DNA from: Pseudomonas petrae
GTDB lineage: Bacteria; Pseudomonadota; Gammaproteobacteria; Pseudomonadales; Pseudomonadaceae
Length of the DNA: 64,000 nucleotides
Assembly: GCF_021728295.1 (NCBI RefSeq)
Contig: NZ_JAKJXE010000002.1
Location: 248,001-312,000, forward strand
Reading direction: 5' to 3'
Shown: positions 1-10,985 of the stretch, piece after piece
How positions within the stretch are numbered: position 1 is the stretch's first letter
How the letters are laid out: the number at the start of each line of letters is the position of its first letter
Made by a program: the position numbers and the translations under genes
Notes under the pieces: generated by a model
Told to the model about the DNA's origin: nothing
Databases searched by the model: none
Seen by the model: only the letters and a program-made list of their open reading frames with translations

Positions 1-587
1 TGTTGGCCGACATCGAAGGCTTGCAGGTGGTGGGGCAGGCCGAGTCCGGCGAAGAGTCGTTGCAGAAGGCCCGCGAGCTGAAACCCGACGTCGTGCTGAT
101 GGACGTGAAGATGCCGGGCATCGGTGGACTGGAAGCCACGCGCAAGCTCATCCGCAGCCACCCCGACATGAAGGTGGTGGCGGTCACGGTGTGCGAAGAA
201 GACCCTTTCCCTACACGCCTGCTGCAAGCGGGCGCGGCGGGATACATGACCAAGGGCGCCGGTCTGACCGAGATGGTTCAGGCCATTCGCCTGGTGTTTG
301 CAGGGCAGCGCTACATCAGCCCGCAGATCGCCCAGCAACTGGCGCTCAAGTCGTTCCAGCCGCAGACCAGCAATTCGCCGTTCGACCTCTTGTCCGAGCG
401 GGAAATCCAGATTGCCCTTATGATTGTCGGCTGCCAGAAAGTGCAGACGATTTCCGACAAGCTCTGCCTGTCCCCCAAAACCGTGAATACCTACCGGTAC
501 CGCATATTCGAGAAGCTGTCGATTAGCAGTGACGTGGAGCTGGCCCTGCTGGCCGTTCGTCACGGCATGGTCGACGCCAGCGCATAA
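1..587 (+). CDS. gacA: GacA response regulator (5' end missing)
   Basis: Response regulator of the GacS/GacA two-component system, which drives the small RNAs that titrate RsmA/CsrA. The reading frame is open to the left edge, so about the first 20 residues, including the acidic pocket, lie outside. What remains has the receiver core with the phospho-acceptor Asp in VVLMDVKMPG, the switch Thr in VAVTVCEED, the Lys of the GYMTKGAG stretch, and a C-terminal LuxR-type helix-turn-helix (LSEREIQ to SPKTVNTYRYRIFEKL). The stop abuts the uvrC start codon directly, the classical gacA-uvrC arrangement of gamma-proteobacteria, which implies co-transcription. Confidence 0.97.
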   Translation, partial: LADIEGLQVVGQAESGEESLQKARELKPDVVLMDVKMPGIGGLEATRKLIRSHPDMKVVAVTVCEEDPFPTRLLQAGAAGYMTKGAGLTEMVQAIRLVFAGQRYISPQIAQQLALKSFQPQTSNSPFDLLSEREIQIALMIVGCQKVQTISDKLCLSPKTVNTYRYRIFEKLSISSDVELALLAVRHGMVDASA

Positions 588-2411
588 ATGACCCAACCGT
601 TTGATCCCAGTGCTTTTCTGTCCACCTGCAGTGGCCGCCCCGGCGTATATCGGATGTTCGATATCGACGGCAAGCTGCTGTACGTCGGCAAGGCCAAGAA
701 TTTAAAGAAGCGCCTCGCCAGCTATTTCCGCAAGACCGGCCACGCCCCGAAAACCGGTGCATTGGTCGCGCGGATCGCTCAGGTTGAAACCACCATCACC
801 GCCAACGAAACCGAGGCGTTGCTGCTGGAACAAACCCTGATCAAGGAGTCGCGTCCGCCGTACAACATCCTGTTGCGTGACGACAAGTCCTACCCTTACG
901 TGCACCTGTCCGACGGCGAATTTCCCCGGCTGAGCATTCATCGTGGTGCCAAAAAAGCCAAAGGCCGTTATTTCGGCCCTTACCCCAGCGCGGGTGCGAT
1001 TCGCGAAAGCCTGAGCATTCTGCAGAAGACCTTCCACGTTCGTCAGTGCGAAGACAGTTTCTACAAGAACCGCACGCGGCCTTGCCTGCAGTACCAGATC
1101 AAGCGCTGCAAGGCGCCCTGCGTGAACCTTGTCGAGCCGCAGATCTACAACGATGACGTACGTCACTCGGTGATGTTCCTCGAAGGCCGCAGCAATGCCC
1201 TTACCGACGAACTCAATGCGCTGATGGAAAAGGCAGCGATGAACCTCGATTTCGAGCACGCCGCCGAGCTGCGTGATCAGATCGGCCTGCTGCGTCGCGT
1301 GCAGGACCAGCAGAGCATGGACGGCGGCACCGGCGACGTCGATGTGGTGGCGGCGTTCGTCAACCCGGGCGGCGCCTGCGTGCACCTGATCAGCGTGCGC
1401 GGCGGGCGGGTGTTGGGCAGCAAGAACTTCTTCCCGCAGGTCGGGATCGAGGAGGAAGTGGGCGAAGTCATGTCCGCGTTCCTGGCGCAGTATTTCCTGG
1501 GCGGCGGCGAGCGCGAATTGCCGGGCGAAGTCATCGTCAACGTGGTCAATGAGGACTTCCCGGCGCTGATCGACGCGATCGATGCTTCACGGGGCCGCGA
1601 AATCATCATCAGCCATCGGGTGCGTGGCACCCGCGCGCGCTGGCAGCAACTCGCCGTGACCAATGCCGAGCAGGCACTGATGGCGCGGCTCGCCAATCGT
1701 CAGCACGTCACTGCGCGATTTGAAGCCTTGGCTCAAGTGCTCAAACTCGATGAGCCGCCGCAGCGCCTGGAATGCTATGACATCAGCCATTCCAGTGGCG
1801 AAGCGACGGTGGCGTCGTGCGTGGTGTTCGGTCCCGAGGGCCCGATCAAGTCGGATTACCGCCGCTACAACATCGAAGGCATCACGGCGGGGGACGACTA
1901 CGCCGCCATGCACCAGGCACTCACCCGTCGCTTCAGCCGAATCAAGGACGGCGAGGGCAAATTGCCGGACATCCTGTTGGTGGACGGCGGCAAGGGCCAG
2001 TTGAGCATGGCCCGCGATGTGATGAATGAGCTTGCCGTGCCGGACCTGATTTTGCTGGGTGTCGCGAAAGGGGCCACGCGCAAGGCCGGCTTCGAGACGC
2101 TTTATCTGAACGATGCCGCCCACGAATTCACGCTCAAGGGCGACTCGCCGGCGCTGCACCTGATCCAGCAGATCCGAGACGAAGCTCACCGGTTTGCCAT
2201 CACCGGGCACCGTGCGCGACGCGGTAAAACACGCCGAACTTCAACCCTGGAAGGGGTGGCAGGCGTGGGCCCGACCCGGCGTCGCGATTTGCTCAAGCAC
2301 TTCGGCGGCCTTCAGGAATTGTCCCGGGCCAGCATCGAAGAAATTGCCAAGGCGCCAGGAATCAGCAAAAAGCTCGCAGAGTCGATTTATGCAAACCTGC
2401 ACAGCGAGTAG
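588..2411 (+). CDS. uvrC: Excinuclease ABC subunit C
   Basis: UvrC makes the dual incisions of nucleotide excision repair after recruitment by UvrB. The 607-residue protein has the family's usual length. It starts with a GIY-YIG nuclease domain ([21 protein letters not shown], about residues 18-45), followed by a Cys-rich stretch ([13 protein letters not shown]), a UVR UvrB-binding helix near residue 210, the RNase H-like C-terminal nuclease ([27 protein letters not shown]) and terminal helix-hairpin-helix motifs ([19 protein letters not shown]). The ATG follows the gacA stop with no gap, so translational coupling is likely. Confidence 0.98.
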   Translation: MTQPFDPSAFLSTCSGRPGVYRMFDIDGKLLYVGKAKNLKKRLASYFRKTGHAPKTGALVARIAQVETTITANETEALLLEQTLIKESRPPYNILLRDDKSYPYVHLSDGEFPRLSIHRGAKKAKGRYFGPYPSAGAIRESLSILQKTFHVRQCEDSFYKNRTRPCLQYQIKRCKAPCVNLVEPQIYNDDVRHSVMFLEGRSNALTDELNALMEKAAMNLDFEHAAELRDQIGLLRRVQDQQSMDGGTGDVDVVAAFVNPGGACVHLISVRGGRVLGSKNFFPQVGIEEEVGEVMSAFLAQYFLGGGERELPGEVIVNVVNEDFPALIDAIDASRGREIIISHRVRGTRARWQQLAVTNAEQALMARLANRQHVTARFEALAQVLKLDEPPQRLECYDISHSSGEATVASCVVFGPEGPIKSDYRRYNIEGITAGDDYAAMHQALTRRFSRIKDGEGKLPDILLVDGGKGQLSMARDVMNELAVPDLILLGVAKGATRKAGFETLYLNDAAHEFTLKGDSPALHLIQQIRDEAHRFAITGHRARRGKTRRTSTLEGVAGVGPTRRRDLLKHFGGLQELSRASIEEIAKAPGISKKLAESIYANLHSE

Positions 2412-2443
2412 AATGCTCGCTCACCTCGTAGCCAGTTGTGCCG

Positions 2444-3004
2444 ATGAATATCCCTAATCTGATCACCGTATTACGTGTCCTGCTGATTCCGATCTTCATT
2501 CTGTTGTTCTATCTGCCGTACCACTGGAGCTACATGGCGGCCAGTTCGGTATTCGCCCTGGCAGCCGCGACCGACTGGCTGGACGGATACCTGGCAAGAC
2601 GCCTTGAGCAAAGCACACCGTTCGGGGCGTTTCTCGACCCAGTGGCTGACAAACTGATGGTGGCCGTTGCGCTGGTGTTGCTGGTACAGGCTCACGCCAA
2701 CCTCTGGCTGACGCTGCCGGCCGCAGTGATCATCGGCCGCGAGATCGTCATCTCTGCCCTGCGCGAGTGGATGGCCGAGCTGGGTGCGCGCGCGCAAGTG
2801 GCCGTGTCGAACTTGGGCAAATGGAAAACCGCTGCGCAAATGCTTGCGCTGGTCATCCTGCTGGCCAACCCGCCGGCGTTTACCTTCTGGGTTGTGTTGG
2901 GTTACGTGCTGTTGATGATCGCGGCAGGCCTGACCCTGTGGTCGATGGTGCAATACCTCCGGGCCGCATGGCCGCATCTGCGCACGACCACGGATGAAAA
3001 ATAA
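2444..3004 (+). CDS. pgsA: CDP-diacylglycerol-glycerol-3-phosphate 3-phosphatidyltransferase
   Basis: Integral membrane enzyme that makes phosphatidylglycerophosphate, the committed step to phosphatidylglycerol and cardiolipin. The 186-residue protein carries the CDP-alcohol phosphotransferase motif DWLDGYLAR with the following [10 protein letters not shown] (from about residue 44). Four to six hydrophobic segments are visible. I place the start at the ATG at 2444 ([12 protein letters not shown]), which matches known Pseudomonas PgsA N-termini. An in-frame GTG two codons upstream is the only close alternative. It lies 32 bases after uvrC and just before the tRNA genes, the usual Pseudomonas order. 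Confidence 0.97.
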   Translation: MNIPNLITVLRVLLIPIFILLFYLPYHWSYMAASSVFALAAATDWLDGYLARRLEQSTPFGAFLDPVADKLMVAVALVLLVQAHANLWLTLPAAVIIGREIVISALREWMAELGARAQVAVSNLGKWKTAAQMLALVILLANPPAFTFWVVLGYVLLMIAAGLTLWSMVQYLRAAWPHLRTTTDEK

Positions 3005-3023
3005 GTATTTTTAAATCAAGGGG

Positions 3024-3051
3024 TTGACGGGGTCATTTGAGTGTATAGAAT
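3024..3051 (+). promoter_or_regulatory. Promoter of the tRNA-Gly/tRNA-Cys unit
   Basis: A sigma-70-like promoter: TTGACG at 3024-3029, 16-base spacer, TAGAAT at 3046-3051, then a GC-rich discriminator (GGCGCCC) as is typical of stable RNA promoters. Transcription would begin just before tRNA-Gly at 3066. Confidence 0.7.
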
Positions 3052-3065
3052 GGCGCCCACACAAA

Positions 3066-3141
<76 letters not shown>

Positions 3142-3186
3142 GTTTGTATGCGTTTAGCGGTAGTGGTTGGATCGCTGAGCGTTTGA

Positions 3187-3260
3187 GGCCGAGTAGCAAA
3201 ATGGTTATGCCGCGGATTGCAAATCCGCTTACGCCGGTTCGATTCCGACCTCGGCCTCCA
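3187..3260 (+). tRNA. tRNA-Cys (GCA)
   Basis: 74-base cloverleaf from GGCCGAGTAGC to CTCGGCCTCCA with encoded CCA. The anticodon loop ATTGCAAAT gives anticodon GCA, and the T loop is GGTTCGATTCC. It lies 45 bases after tRNA-Gly and is followed immediately by a strong terminator. Confidence 0.98.
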
Positions 3261-3267
3261 CATTTAA

Positions 3268-3301
3268 AGCCCGTAAGATCAACGTCTTACGGGCTTTTTT
3301 G
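3268..3301 (+). terminator. Rho-independent terminator of the tRNA unit
   Basis: Perfect 11-base stem AGCCCGTAAGA / TCTTACGGGCT with a 6-base loop, followed by seven T. It ends the tRNA-Gly/tRNA-Cys transcript. Confidence 0.93.
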
Positions 3302-3312
3302 TGGGTGGCAAA

Positions 3313-3341
3313 ATGGTCAGAGTTTCCGCAACTCTGACCAT
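3313..3341. repeat. Perfect 12-base inverted repeat
   Basis: ATGGTCAGAGTT at 3313-3324 and AACTCTGACCAT at 3330-3341 form a perfect 12-base stem with a 5-base loop. It lies 12 bases past the tRNA terminator and has no T-run on either side, so it is not an obvious second terminator. Function unknown. Confidence 0.7.
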
Positions 3342-3433
3342 CGCTCCCGCAACCCTCTGTGAAGCGATAGCTCACATCCCAAGCCACTGTTCTCTTTCAC
3401 CGGTTCAGCTGCCCCAGGCAAGTTTGAGTGCCG

Positions 3434-3952
3434 TCATATAACACCGCATGCCATGCGATCACCGCCACCGCCCAATGGCATAGGCATATCTGAGTGGTTG
3501 TCGCCGCCGACATGGATCATGAGCGCGTGACCTTTGACGTCGGAAATCTTCTTCAGGCGTGGTGCGAGCACAGGATATTCCGCAACCCCATCGGCGTTGA
3601 CGTAAACCGCCGGCAGGTCACCCAAGTGGCCCTCGCCATAGGGGCCCAGATGCTTGCCGGTGCGCGCCGGGTCAAAGTGGCCGCCCGCCGCCAGTGCCGC
3701 GACCTTTTTGCCGTCTTTCATGCCTGGGTCACAACTCGGATTTTCATGAACGTGAAAACCGTGCATCCCGGCGGGTAAAGATTTTAGCTGGGGGGTCAAC
3801 ACCAGCCCGTAAGGTGTCTCGCTGATGGTCACCTCGCCAATAGGCTGCGGGGCGCCGTCAGCGCTCACGAGGTTCATCGGGACATTGAGCGATGCCGCCT
3901 GAGCGCTTACCGAAAATGCTCCAATCAGACCAAGCCACAAAGCGGATTTCAT
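3434..3952 (-). CDS. sodC: Periplasmic Cu/Zn superoxide dismutase
   Basis: Converts superoxide to peroxide and oxygen in the periplasm. The start at 3952 gives a clear Sec signal peptide ([19 protein letters not shown]) and has GAGGTG seven bases upstream; a longer frame to 3988 lacks both. The mature part shows the copper ligands in [13 protein letters not shown], the zinc-loop His/Asp residues around [17 protein letters not shown], and the C-terminal [12 protein letters not shown] with the disulfide Cys. The length of 172 residues is normal for bacterial SodC. It stands alone between tRNA genes, transcribed against them. Confidence 0.96.
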   Translation of the reverse strand: MKSALWLGLIGAFSVSAQAASLNVPMNLVSADGAPQPIGEVTISETPYGLVLTPQLKSLPAGMHGFHVHENPSCDPGMKDGKKVAALAAGGHFDPARTGKHLGPYGEGHLGDLPAVYVNADGVAEYPVLAPRLKKISDVKGHALMIHVGGDNHSDMPMPLGGGGDRMACGVI

Positions 3953-4093
3953 AGACACCTCATTTAGTTTTACAAAAGAAAGTAGCAAGACATCTGCGAC
4001 AGCGAGTCACCCTGGTACTGGGAGAGAGCATAGACAGGCTATCAGCTTGCGACGACAAACAAACGTAACCAATTGAATCCGAAAGCTTTGAAC

Positions 4094-4122
4094 TTGCCTC
4101 CACGGCTGGGGATGTATATATT
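4094..4122 (+). promoter_or_regulatory. Probable promoter of tRNA-Leu
   Basis: TTGCCT (4094-4099), 17-base spacer, TATATT (4117-4122), about 64 bases upstream of the tRNA-Leu gene. The fit to sigma-70 is good at -10 and moderate at -35. Confidence 0.5.
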
Positions 4123-4185
4123 CCCCACTCTTGTCAGCTGGCCTCGCGACATGGCTCGCGAAGGTCAAGGTTGATATGTGCTACC

Positions 4186-4272
4186 GCCCTGATGGTGAAA
4201 TTGGTAGACACACCGGACTTAAAATCCGTCGTCCGAAAGGATGTGCCGGTTCGACTCCGGCTCGGGGCACCA
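4186..4272 (+). tRNA. tRNA-Leu (TAA)
   Basis: 87-base class II tRNA running from GCCCTGATGGTG to CTCGGGGCACCA with encoded CCA. The anticodon loop CTTAAAA gives anticodon TAA. A long variable arm (GTCCGAAAGGAT) is visible, as expected for Leu. The outermost anticodon-stem pair looks like a C/T mismatch; the acceptor stem is fully paired with one G-T wobble. Confidence 0.96.
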
Positions 4273-4278
4273 ATCAGA

Positions 4279-4312
4279 AAAAGGCACTTAAGGGCAACCT
4301 CAAGTGCCTTTT
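4279..4312. terminator. Bidirectional terminator after tRNA-Leu
   Basis: Stem AAGGCACTT / AAGTGCCTT flanked by A on the left and T on the right, with a 12-base loop. On the plus strand it ends tRNA-Leu; on the minus strand it can end the uvrA-like gene, whose stop lies at 4340. Confidence 0.85.
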
Positions 4313-4339
4313 CCGTTTCAACACCCCCGCAGAACATCC

Positions 4340-7006
4340 TCAGCCCCGCAAAACCTTGCGCAAAAACGGCGCCGTCCGGCTCTCCGCCACATCCGCAACC
4401 TCCTCCGGTGTCCCGCACGCCACAACATTGCCGCCCTTGTCCCCAGCCCCCGGGCCGATGTCGATCACCCAGTCACTTTGCGCAACCACGCGCATTTCAT
4501 GCTCCACCACAATCACGCTGTGCCCTGCATCCACCAATGCATTGAGCTGCGTCAGCAGCCGATCCACGTCGGTGGGGTGCAGGCCCGTGGTCGGCTCGTC
4601 GAGCACGTACAACGTGGCGCCGCGCTGGCTGCGCTGCAGCTCCGTCGCCAGTTTGATGCGCTGGGCCTCGCCGCCGGAGAGTTCGGTGGCAGGCTGGCCA
4701 AGTCGAAGATAACCCAGACCAATGTCACGCAGCACTGTCAGCGAGCGCAGCACGCCGGATTGTTCGGCGAACACGTCCACCGCTTGTTCAACCGTCAGCT
4801 GCAACACCTCGGCAATGCTCAACCCGTTCCAGCGAATGGCCAGGGTGTCCGGGTTGTAGCGCGCGCCGTGGCAGGTCGGGCAGGGCGCGTAGACGCTGGG
4901 CATGAACAGCAATTCAACGCTGACGAACCCTTCGCCTTCGCACACCGGGCAGCGGCCTTTGGCGACGTTGAACGAGAACTGTCCTGCGTCGTAACCGGCC
5001 TTCTGCGCGTCGGGCGTTGCGGCGAACAGTTTGCGCACGTTGTCGAACAGGCCGGTGTAGGTCGCAAGGTTGGAGCGCGGGGTGCGGCCGATGGGTTTCT
5101 GGTCGACCTGCACCAGCCGCTTGATCGCGCTCAGTCCGCCGGCGATATGCCCGCCGGTGGGTTGCGGCGCATCGTCTTCCAGACTGGACTCTTCCGCGTC
5201 GACCTCCGCGACAGGCCGTCCCAATTGCGCGCCCACCAGCTCCAGCAATGCCTGGCTGACCAGACTGGATTTGCCCGAGCCGGAGATGCCGGTCACCGAT
5301 GTGAAGCAGCCCAGCGGAAATTCAGCGCTCAGTCCGTTGAGGTTGTTGCGGGTGATGCCTTCCAGGCGCAGCCAATCGGTCGGCTGCCTCCTTGTAGCGC
5401 TGAGTTCGGTGTGCTCGGCGAACAGATGCCGGCGCGTTTGCGACGCTTCGATTTCGGCCAGGCCTGCGGGAGGGCCGCTGTACAGCACGTGACCGCCATG
5501 CTCGCCGGCGGCAGGGCCGACGTCGATCAGCCAGTCGGCGCGGCGCATGGTTTCCAGATCGTGCTCGACGACGAACAGCGAGTTGCCGGATGCCTTGAGC
5601 TGCTGCAACGCCGTGAACAGCGCTTCGCTGTCCGCCGGGTGCAGGCCCGCAGAAGGCTCGTCCAGCACGTAGATCACGCCGAACAGCTGCGAGCCTAATT
5701 GCGTCGCCAGGCGCAGGCGCTGAAGTTCACCGGACGACAGTGACGGCGTGCTGCGATCCAGCGCCAGGTAACCGAGCCCCAGATCGGTGAGGGTGCTGAC
5801 CCGCGCCAACAGATCCTGAGCAATGCGCTGAGCGGCGAGGCGCTTCTCGACGGACAGGTTCGGTGTCGCACGCACATCGGGGGCTGCGTCGTGGGCCGAA
5901 CCGCCTGCGGTGACCCGCTTGTTTTTCGCTATTGCCCTCTGCTCGCGATCAAGTACAGCGGTTTCGCGATCCTCATCAGCGAAGACGCCCGCTGCCACCG
6001 GACGCAAGACTTCGGCCAGCCGCAACAGCGGCATCTGCGACAGCTCGCCGATATCGAGGCCGGCGAAGGTTACCGAGAGGGCTTCGCGCTTCAGGCGTTT
6101 ACCGGCGCACAGCGGGCACGGGCTGCCGCGCATGAACCGCGAGACGCGCTGCTTCATCAGCGCGCTCTGCGAATGGGCGAAGGTATGCTGCACATAACGT
6201 CGGGCACCGGTGAAGGTGCCCTGATAGCTCGGCTCGACCTTCCGCTTGATCGCCAGTCGGGTTTCTTCCGGGGTCAGGCCTGCGTAAACCGGTGCGGTGG
6301 GCTGTTCGTCGGTGAACAGAATCCAGTCGCGGTCTCTTTTAGGCAGGTCGCGCCAGGGGGTGTCGACGTCGTAGCCCAGGGTAACGAGGATGTCGCGCTG
6401 GTTCTGGCCGCCCCAGGCCAAGGGCCAGGAAGCGATCGCGCGCTGGCGGATGGTCAGCGAATCGTCCGGCACCATCAGCTCTTCCGGGATCTCATAGACC
6501 CGACCCAGGCCGTGGCACTCGGGGCAGGCGCCCTGGGGCAGGTTGGGCGAGAAGTCTTCGGCGTAGAGCATTGGCTGTCCCGGCGGATAAGTGCCGGCGC
6601 GGGAATAGAGCATGCGGATCAGGCTGGACAGGGTGGTCACGCTGCCGACCGAGGAACGCGTGCTCGGCGTGCCGCGTTGTTGCTGCAGCGCGACGGCTGG
6701 CGGCAGACCTTCGATAGAGTCAACGTCGGGCACGCCCACCTGATCGATGAGGCGTCGGGCGTAGGGTGCGACGGATTCGAAATAGCGCCGCTGGGCTTCC
6801 GCATAGAGCGTGGAAAAGGCCAGTGAGGACTTGCCCGAGCCCGAGACGCCGGTGAACACCACCAGCGCGTCGCGGGGTATGTCGACGTCCACGTCCTTGA
6901 GGTTGTGCTCGCGTGCACCGCGAACCCGGACGAATCCGGGGCGGTTGGCATCTACGGTGAAGGAAGAAGGGCGGGCGTCGTCTGGCAGGTGTGGCGGTGT
7001 GGTCAT
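4340..7006 (-). CDS. UvrA-family ATPase, second (non-canonical) copy
   Basis: An ABC-type DNA-damage ATPase of the UvrA family, 888 residues against about 940 for housekeeping UvrA. Two nucleotide-binding halves are present, with Walker [10 protein letters not shown] near residue 53 and GISGSGKSS in the second half, signatures [12 protein letters not shown] and [12 protein letters not shown], and Walker [13 protein letters not shown] and [12 protein letters not shown]. Zinc-finger cysteine pairs occur in [26 protein letters not shown] and CPTCHGARY. The shorter length and the stretch following the first zinc module suggest a class II UvrA (UvrA2) with a reduced UvrB-interaction region. Such proteins are linked to tolerance of DNA-binding drugs. 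It stands alone; no uvrB is nearby. Confidence 0.9.
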   Translation of the reverse strand: MTTPPHLPDDARPSSFTVDANRPGFVRVRGAREHNLKDVDVDIPRDALVVFTGVSGSGKSSLAFSTLYAEAQRRYFESVAPYARRLIDQVGVPDVDSIEGLPPAVALQQQRGTPSTRSSVGSVTTLSSLIRMLYSRAGTYPPGQPMLYAEDFSPNLPQGACPECHGLGRVYEIPEELMVPDDSLTIRQRAIASWPLAWGGQNQRDILVTLGYDVDTPWRDLPKRDRDWILFTDEQPTAPVYAGLTPEETRLAIKRKVEPSYQGTFTGARRYVQHTFAHSQSALMKQRVSRFMRGSPCPLCAGKRLKREALSVTFAGLDIGELSQMPLLRLAEVLRPVAAGVFADEDRETAVLDREQRAIAKNKRVTAGGSAHDAAPDVRATPNLSVEKRLAAQRIAQDLLARVSTLTDLGLGYLALDRSTPSLSSGELQRLRLATQLGSQLFGVIYVLDEPSAGLHPADSEALFTALQQLKASGNSLFVVEHDLETMRRADWLIDVGPAAGEHGGHVLYSGPPAGLAEIEASQTRRHLFAEHTELSATRRQPTDWLRLEGITRNNLNGLSAEFPLGCFTSVTGISGSGKSSLVSQALLELVGAQLGRPVAEVDAEESSLEDDAPQPTGGHIAGGLSAIKRLVQVDQKPIGRTPRSNLATYTGLFDNVRKLFAATPDAQKAGYDAGQFSFNVAKGRCPVCEGEGFVSVELLFMPSVYAPCPTCHGARYNPDTLAIRWNGLSIAEVLQLTVEQAVDVFAEQSGVLRSLTVLRDIGLGYLRLGQPATELSGGEAQRIKLATELQRSQRGATLYVLDEPTTGLHPTDVDRLLTQLNALVDAGHSVIVVEHEMRVVAQSDWVIDIGPGAGDKGGNVVACGTPEEVADVAESRTAPFLRKVLRG

Positions 7007-7042
7007 GGGTGAGGCCTTTGAATCCTGAAGTACAAAACGGGT

Positions 7043-7216
7043 TTACTCCGCGAGGGGCACCTTGGGGGTGTGCCCGGCGTCGTCGTGATCGCCGCCGGTC
7101 AGCGGCTCGTCTTCACGCACGTCGTCCGTGCGCTCGCGGTCATCGGCGACGTCAGCGGGGCGTGCGTCCGGGTCATTGAGTTTTTCGCCGGGAATATGAG
7201 CGCCGTGGGTGGTCAT
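7043..7216 (-). CDS. Small acidic hypothetical protein (57 aa)
   Basis: A 57-residue ORF, MTTHGAHIPGEK to TPKVPLAE, very rich in Asp, Glu and His with many Pro, probably disordered. Its ATG overlaps the stop of the topoisomerase IB gene (ATGA), which argues for translational coupling and that it is a real gene. No domain recognised. Function unknown. Confidence 0.7.
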   Translation of the reverse strand: MTTHGAHIPGEKLNDPDARPADVADDRERTDDVREDEPLTGGDHDDAGHTPKVPLAE

Positions 7217-8283
7217 GCTGTTTCTCCTGTCAGTTCTTCGGATGCTTCACGAATGACCTCGGCGGCCTGCAGGCCCTGGAGGAAACCGGCCAGAGCCACT
7301 TCTTCAATACGCAGGCCTTTGCGCTGGCGGATGCGCGGCAGCTTGGCCAGTTCGCCCATCGCGAAGGCTTCCAGCACGGCCGGGTGGATGTAGCATTTGC
7401 GGCAGACGGCCGGGGTGTTGCCCAGCAAGCGCGCGACTTCCTTGACCATGGACACGACGTGTTTCTTCGCGTCCGCTTCCGGCTCCCAGTGCAGCTTGCG
7501 CAGTGTGGCCAATGCCATGGCGCTGCCGGCCCACGTGCGGTAGTCCTTGGCGGTGAAGTCAGCGCCGGTCAGTGTGTGCAGGTACTGGTTGATGTCCGAC
7601 GAGCTCACGTGATGGCGCTGGCCGTCGTCATCCAGATACTGGAAGAGGTTCTGGCCGGGCAATTCCATGCAGCGTTTGATGATGTTCGCCAGGCGCCGGT
7701 CGGTGACGCTAAGCCGGTGCTCGACGCCGCTCTTGCCGCGAAACTCGAAGTAGATCTTGCTGCCCTTCACGTCGACGTGTTTGTTGCGCAACGTGGTCAG
7801 GCCATAAGAGCGGTTGTCCCGGGCATATTGGCTGTTGCCGATACGGATGAGCGTCTGGTCCAGTAGCGACAGCACCGCCGCCATGACCTTCTCGCGGCCC
7901 ATCCCGGGTTTGGCCAGCTGCGTTTCCAGCTGTTTGCGCACTTTCGGCAGCGCCTGGCCGAAGGCGATCATCCGCGAGTATTTATTCTCGTCGCGAATCT
8001 CGCGCCAGCGCGGGTGATAGCGGTACTGCTTTCGCCCGCGGGCGTCGCGGCCGGTAGCCTGCAGATGGCCTTTGCGGTCGGCGCAGATCCACACGTCGGT
8101 ATACGCCGGCGGGATCACCAGCGCATTGATGCGCTTGATCTCGTCCTCGTCGCGAATGCGTTGGCCGTCGGTGTCGAAATAGGCGAACTTGCCGCGCAGG
8201 ATCTTGCGGGTAAATCCGGGCTGGCTGTCGTCGACGTAGTGCAGATCTTTGGGCAGGTCTTCGCTGTGGATTGTGTCCGGCAT
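7213..8283 (-). CDS. DNA topoisomerase IB
   Basis: Eukaryote-like type IB topoisomerase that relaxes supercoils through a 3'-phosphotyrosyl intermediate. The 356-residue protein has the catalytic Arg in DYRTWAGSAMA, conserved basic residues in GSKIYFEFRGKSG, and the Tyr nucleophile in NTPAVCRKCYIHPAVL near the C-terminus. I choose the ATG at 8283 (MPDTIHSEDLPK) because AGGA lies nine bases upstream; starts at 8316 and 8502 have no ribosome site. It is followed by a 4-base overlapping small acidic ORF. Confidence 0.93.
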   Translation of the reverse strand: MPDTIHSEDLPKDLHYVDDSQPGFTRKILRGKFAYFDTDGQRIRDEDEIKRINALVIPPAYTDVWICADRKGHLQATGRDARGRKQYRYHPRWREIRDENKYSRMIAFGQALPKVRKQLETQLAKPGMGREKVMAAVLSLLDQTLIRIGNSQYARDNRSYGLTTLRNKHVDVKGSKIYFEFRGKSGVEHRLSVTDRRLANIIKRCMELPGQNLFQYLDDDGQRHHVSSSDINQYLHTLTGADFTAKDYRTWAGSAMALATLRKLHWEPEADAKKHVVSMVKEVARLLGNTPAVCRKCYIHPAVLEAFAMGELAKLPRIRQRKGLRIEEVALAGFLQGLQAAEVIREASEELTGETA

Positions 8284-8386
8284 GAAAGGCAGTCCTGAAT
8301 GCGGGTCTTTCTGCATTGACCGTTGCACTGCGCAGTCGTGCCGAATAAATGCGTGCCTGATGAATGCGATGCGTGATTGATCTGGC

Positions 8387-9475
8387 CTAGGCCAGCAATG
8401 CCACCGACTTGATCTGCGCCCATAGCTGTTGTCCGGCTGCCAATTGCAACTGATCCCTGGAATACCGGGTGATCCGCGCCAGCAGCGGCGAGCCGTCGAC
8501 ATCGAGGCGGACCAGCACGTGGGCGGTGTTGTCGGCAGCGATCTCTTCGATGACGGTCACCGGCAGGCGATTGAGGATGCTGCTTTGAGCGTCGGGTTGC
8601 AGGCTGAGGCTCACATCCCGCGCCTGCACCTTCAGGCGCAGCGGCTTGCCGGGGAGCAACGCGGAGTGGGCGACACGGATACTGAGTTCGCTGCGTGGCA
8701 GTTGAACGGTAATGAGTTGATAAGCCGCGTCGTAAGTTAGAACGCTTCCCTCTATCACCACGCCCGCGTCGTCGCCCATCGCCAGCGGCAGATCCAGTCG
8801 CGCCAGCGTTTCGCCGATGGGGCCGCTGGCCAGCGCTTTGCCGTCACTGAGCAGCACCAGATGGTCGGCCAGTCTGGCCACTTCATCCTGGGCGTGACTC
8901 ACGTAAATCACCGGTATGTCCAGCTCGTCGTGCAGGCGTTCGAGGTACGGCAGGATTTCGCTTTTGCGTTGCGCGTCCAGCGCCGCCAGGGGTTCGTCCA
9001 TCAGCAGCAGGCGCGGGCTGGTCAGCAACGCGCGGGCGATGCCGACCCGCTGACGCTCGCCGCCGGACAGTTTGTCGGGCGCGCGGCTGAGCAAATGATC
9101 GATGCCCAACAGCGAGGTCGCCTGCTGCAACGTAATGCGCCTGTCGCGCTCGGGGATGCGCTTGAGGCCGAAGCGCAGATTGCCCTCGACGTCGAGGTGC
9201 GGAAACAGGCTCGGTTCCTGGAATACGTATCCCAGAGAGCGTTTGTGCGGGGGGAGAAACACGTTGTTGGCGCTGTCCTGCCAGACCTCGCCGTTGACGC
9301 TGACCAAACCGCTGGCGGACTTTTCCAGCCCGGCCATGCAGCGCAGGCAGGTGGTCTTGCCCGAACCGGAATGACCGTAGAGCGCAGTGACGCCACGACC
9401 GGGCAGGGTCAGGTCGACGTCGAGGGCGAACTCGGCAAACGCCAACTTCAAGCGAACATCGATCGTCGAATTCAT
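8387..9475 (-). CDS. modC: Molybdate ABC transporter ATP-binding protein
   Basis: ATPase of the high-affinity molybdate importer. The start at 9475 ([13 protein letters not shown]) is chosen because its ATG overlaps the modB stop by four bases. The 362-residue protein shows Walker [10 protein letters not shown], signature [15 protein letters not shown], Walker [13 protein letters not shown], the H-loop YVSHAQDE and a C-terminal TOBE/MOP molybdate-binding domain (about residues 290-355). It is the last gene of modABC. Confidence 0.97.
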   Translation of the reverse strand: MNSTIDVRLKLAFAEFALDVDLTLPGRGVTALYGHSGSGKTTCLRCMAGLEKSASGLVSVNGEVWQDSANNVFLPPHKRSLGYVFQEPSLFPHLDVEGNLRFGLKRIPERDRRITLQQATSLLGIDHLLSRAPDKLSGGERQRVGIARALLTSPRLLLMDEPLAALDAQRKSEILPYLERLHDELDIPVIYVSHAQDEVARLADHLVLLSDGKALASGPIGETLARLDLPLAMGDDAGVVIEGSVLTYDAAYQLITVQLPRSELSIRVAHSALLPGKPLRLKVQARDVSLSLQPDAQSSILNRLPVTVIEEIAADNTAHVLVRLDVDGSPLLARITRYSRDQLQLAAGQQLWAQIKSVALLA

Positions 9476-10158
9476 GCGCCGCTCCACGTCGAACGGGCCT
9501 TGCCGCTGGAGTACAGCGCCAGCAGCACCACAAAGGAAAACACCAGCATCGCCCCGGCCAGCCAATGGGCCTGGGCGTATTCCATGGATTCGACGTGGTT
9601 GTAGATTTGCGTGGACACGACCCGGGTTTTCTCCGGGATGTTACCACCGATCATCAGCACCACGCCAAACTCACCCACAGTATGAGCGAAACCCAGAATC
9701 GCCCCGGTAATAAAGCCAGGGCGCGCCAGCGGCAGGATGACTGAGAAGAACGTGTCCCAAGGGCCTGCGCGCAACGTGGCCGCCACTTCAAGGGGGCGAG
9801 GGCCGATGGCGGCGAAGGCGTTTTGCAAGGGCTGCACCACGAACGGCAGGGAATACAGCACCGAGCCGATCACCAACCCGGTGAAACTGAACGTCAGCGT
9901 GCCAAGCCCCAGGTGCTGGGTCAGCTGCCCGATCGCGCCGTTCGGGCCGAGCAATAACAGCAGGTAAAAGCCGATCACCGTGGGCGGCAACACCAGAGGC
10001 AAGGCCACCACCGCGCCAACCGGGCCTTTCAGCCATGAGCGTGTGCGCGACAACCACAGCGCGATGGGCGTGCCGACGATCAGCAGAATCACGGTGGTCA
10101 GGGACGCCAGTTTCAGCGTCAGCCAGATGGCCGCCAGGTCAGCACTGCCCAGCAGCAT
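9472..10158 (-). CDS. modB: Molybdate ABC transporter permease
   Basis: Inner-membrane permease of the molybdate importer, 228 residues with about five to six hydrophobic segments. The ABC permease EAA-like loop is visible in [25 protein letters not shown]. The gene begins immediately after the modA stop and overlaps modC by four bases. Confidence 0.97.
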   Translation of the reverse strand: MLLGSADLAAIWLTLKLASLTTVILLIVGTPIALWLSRTRSWLKGPVGAVVALPLVLPPTVIGFYLLLLLGPNGAIGQLTQHLGLGTLTFSFTGLVIGSVLYSLPFVVQPLQNAFAAIGPRPLEVAATLRAGPWDTFFSVILPLARPGFITGAILGFAHTVGEFGVVLMIGGNIPEKTRVVSTQIYNHVESMEYAQAHWLAGAMLVFSFVVLLALYSSGKARSTWSGA

Positions 10159-10980
<822 letters not shown>

Positions 10981-10985
10981 TCAAA

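Noticed and set aside
4304..5698. Long plus-strand frame of 464 codons
   Set aside because: Antisense to the uvrA-like gene, whose Walker motifs and zinc cysteines fix the true frame; high-G+C DNA gives long shadow frames.
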